DNA from: Bryobacterales bacterium
Lineage (GTDB): Bacteria > Acidobacteriota > Terriglobia > Bryobacterales > Bryobacteraceae
Assembly: GCA_016789785.1 (NCBI GenBank)
Contig: JAEUQE010000120.1
Location: forward strand, 1 to 25,482
Direction of reading: 5' to 3'
Length of the DNA stretch: 25,482 nucleotides
Below the pieces are notes generated by a model. The model did no database searches, was not told the origin of the DNA, and was given only the letters and a program-made list of their open reading frames with translations. Shown one piece after another: positions 23,900 to 25,482 of the stretch. The position numbers were made by a program, and so were the translations under genes. How positions within the stretch are numbered: position 1 is the stretch's first letter; each line of letters starts with the position of its first letter.

Positions 23900-25482
23900 A
23901 TGAGAATGCTCGTCCTCCTTGTGCTGTGCAGTTTGACCGTGGCGGGGCAACCTTTGCGCAAACGGCCAGCCGCCGAGGCTTACGCCGTGCCTGACCTCAA
24001 GGTGTTGATGCCAGCCGGCGCCGCGGATTTGCGGTCACTGGTGGAGCGTTATCAGCTCGATCGCGAAGTGCTCGCGAGATTCTACGACGTTGAGATCTCG
24101 CCCGCGCGGGAAGCATCACTGCGCCAGTTCTTTGAAGCGTGGAACACCGCACTGGATCGTGTTGCGTTCGATTCGCTCGATACGCATGGCCGCGTGGACT
24201 ACGTTCTCTTGCGCAAAGAATTGCGCCGCCAGTTGCGGCAGCTCACGTTGATGCGCAAGCGCCAACAGGAGATCACGGAACTCGTTCCGTTCGCGGGCGA
24301 ATTGCTCGCGCTCAAAGAGACGCGTCAGCGCGTTGACCCAGTCGACCCCGCGAAGCTCGCCGCGGCGCTCAACGCCATCCACAAACAGATTGAAGCGCTG
24401 TCGAAGCGAATTCGAGCCGAAGGCGCCCAGGCCTTCGCAATCAAGAAGACTGCCGCCGCTCGCGCCGTCAGCACCATCGATCTGCTACAGCGTGTACTTC
24501 GCGATTGGAATGCATTCTATTCGGGCTATGATCCTGCCTTTACCTGGTGGATGAAGGACCCCGCCGCAAAGCTCGATAAGCAGCTCTCTGAGTACGCAAA
24601 GCTCGTGCGCGAACGCGTCGTCGGATTGAAGCCGGACGATCGCGACACGATCATCGGCGATCCCGTGGGCCGCGAAGCCCTGCTCGAAGATCTCGAAGAG
24701 GAGATGATCCCCTACTCACCGGATCAACTCGTCGCCATCGCGAACCGCGAGTTCGCGTGGTGCGAACAGGAGATGTTGAAGGCCTCCCGCGAACTCGGCT
24801 TCGGGGAGGATTGGAAGAAGGCTCTTGAGCATGTGAAGAACCTGCATGTTGCCCCCGGCGCGCAACCGGCACTCGTCCTCGATCTCGCCATTGAAGCCAT
24901 CGAGTACCTGGAAAAGCATCAGTTGATCACCGTGCCCTCGCAGGCCCGCGACTATTGGCGGATGCGCATGATGAGTCCCGAACGTCAGCGCCTGAATCCA
25001 TTCTTTCTCGGCGGTGAGAGCATCATCGTTTCGTATCCCACCGACAGCATGACGCACGAAGAGAAGATGATGTCGATGCGCGGCAACAATCCGCACTTCT
25101 CGCGCTCCACCGTCTTTCACGAACTGGTGCCAGGCCATCACTTGCAGTTCTATATGAATGCGCGCAACCGGCCTTACCGGCGCGTCTTCAGCACTCCCTT
25201 CTGGACCGAAGGCTGGGCGTTTTATTGGGAGATGCTGCTGTGGGACAAGGGATTTCCGCGCGGGCCCGAAGACCGCATCGGAATGCTCTTCTGGCGGATG
25301 CACCGGTGCGCGCGAATCATTTTCTCATTGAGCTTTCATCTTGAGAAGATGACCGCGCAGGAGTGTGTGAAGTTTCTGATTGACCGCGTGGGCCATGAGC
25401 CTGAGAACGCCGCCGCCGAAGTGCGCCGTTCGTTTGAAGGCGACTATCCGCCGCTCTATCAATCGGCGTACATGCTCGGCGC
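23900..25482 (+). CDS. DUF885 family metallopeptidase-like exported protein, 3' partial
   Basis: The first 527 codons are present and the frame is open at the window edge. The ATG at 23900 has AAGGA nine bases upstream, and the N-terminus (MRMLVLLVLCSLTVAGQ) is a signal peptide. The body is largely alpha-helical, as expected for DUF885. The zinc site HELVPGHH is at 407-414 (H407, E408 and H413 or H414), with the downstream WTEGWAFYWE placing a likely third ligand at E437. This arrangement is gluzincin-like. DUF885 proteins are thought to be carboxypeptidase-like or dipeptidase-like enzymes; substrate unknown. It is divergent from the unrecognised gene starting at 23762, with 137 bp between them. 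Confidence 0.9.
   Translation, partial: MRMLVLLVLCSLTVAGQPLRKRPAAEAYAVPDLKVLMPAGAADLRSLVERYQLDREVLARFYDVEISPAREASLRQFFEAWNTALDRVAFDSLDTHGRVDYVLLRKELRRQLRQLTLMRKRQQEITELVPFAGELLALKETRQRVDPVDPAKLAAALNAIHKQIEALSKRIRAEGAQAFAIKKTAAARAVSTIDLLQRVLRDWNAFYSGYDPAFTWWMKDPAAKLDKQLSEYAKLVRERVVGLKPDDRDTIIGDPVGREALLEDLEEEMIPYSPDQLVAIANREFAWCEQEMLKASRELGFGEDWKKALEHVKNLHVAPGAQPALVLDLAIEAIEYLEKHQLITVPSQARDYWRMRMMSPERQRLNPFFLGGESIIVSYPTDSMTHEEKMMSMRGNNPHFSRSTVFHELVPGHHLQFYMNARNRPYRRVFSTPFWTEGWAFYWEMLLWDKGFPRGPEDRIGMLFWRMHRCARIIFSLSFHLEKMTAQECVKFLIDRVGHEPENAAAEVRRSFEGDYPPLYQSAYMLG

Overview
This is a high-GC bacterial window with short intergenic gaps. The gene set suggests a soil or sediment Acidobacteriota, most likely near Bryobacterales/Solibacter. 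The clues are a PSCyt1-DUF1549-DUF1553 protein with a DUF1501 partner, a DUF3500 protein, an ECF-type sigma factor fused translationally to a Hanks kinase, many Tat-exported proteins and a sulfatase. Planctomycetota share several of these families, so the placement is inference. No tRNA, rRNA, CRISPR array, phage module or transposase gene was seen.

Layout. At 1-575 (-) is the N-terminal part of an exported CocE/NonD-type hydrolase. Divergent to it, 599-2697 (+) carries an ECF-like sigma factor, a tail-anchored Ser/Thr kinase that overlaps it by ATGA, and a small glycine-rich four-helix membrane protein. A Gfo/Idh/MocA oxidoreductase (-) converges on this group. Divergent from the oxidoreductase, 3808-7046 (+) holds an amidase-signature enzyme, a small cupin, a Tat-exported FMN alpha-hydroxy-acid dehydrogenase and an overlapping hexaheme cytochrome c. 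A DUF3500 secreted protein, a 396-bp gene-free stretch and a small membrane protein (-) follow. At 9259-13049 (+) lie three consecutive Tat-signal genes: a mandelate-racemase-type enolase, a conserved exported protein of unknown function, and a Cys-type sulfatase. After them comes a 138-bp MITE-like inverted-repeat element. A B12-binding radical SAM protein with its own promoter is next.

The region 15030-22237 (+) reads as one compact operon: a FadB/FadJ-type multifunctional beta-oxidation enzyme, a PSCyt1/DUF1549/DUF1553 cytochrome-like protein, a Tat-exported DUF1501 protein and a FadA-like thiolase, ending in a probable intrinsic terminator. The window closes with a DUF2141 secreted protein (+), an unrecognised 324-aa protein (-), and the first 527 codons of a DUF885 metallopeptidase-like protein (+).

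The window looks like genome devoted to breaking down plant- or detritus-derived substrates in the periplasm, with electrons passed to c-type cytochromes. The two most interesting arrangements are the Tat-FMN dehydrogenase translationally coupled to a hexaheme cytochrome, and the beta-oxidation genes split by a periplasmic PSCyt1/DUF1501 pair. The ECF sigma/kinase pair is a third candidate signalling unit.
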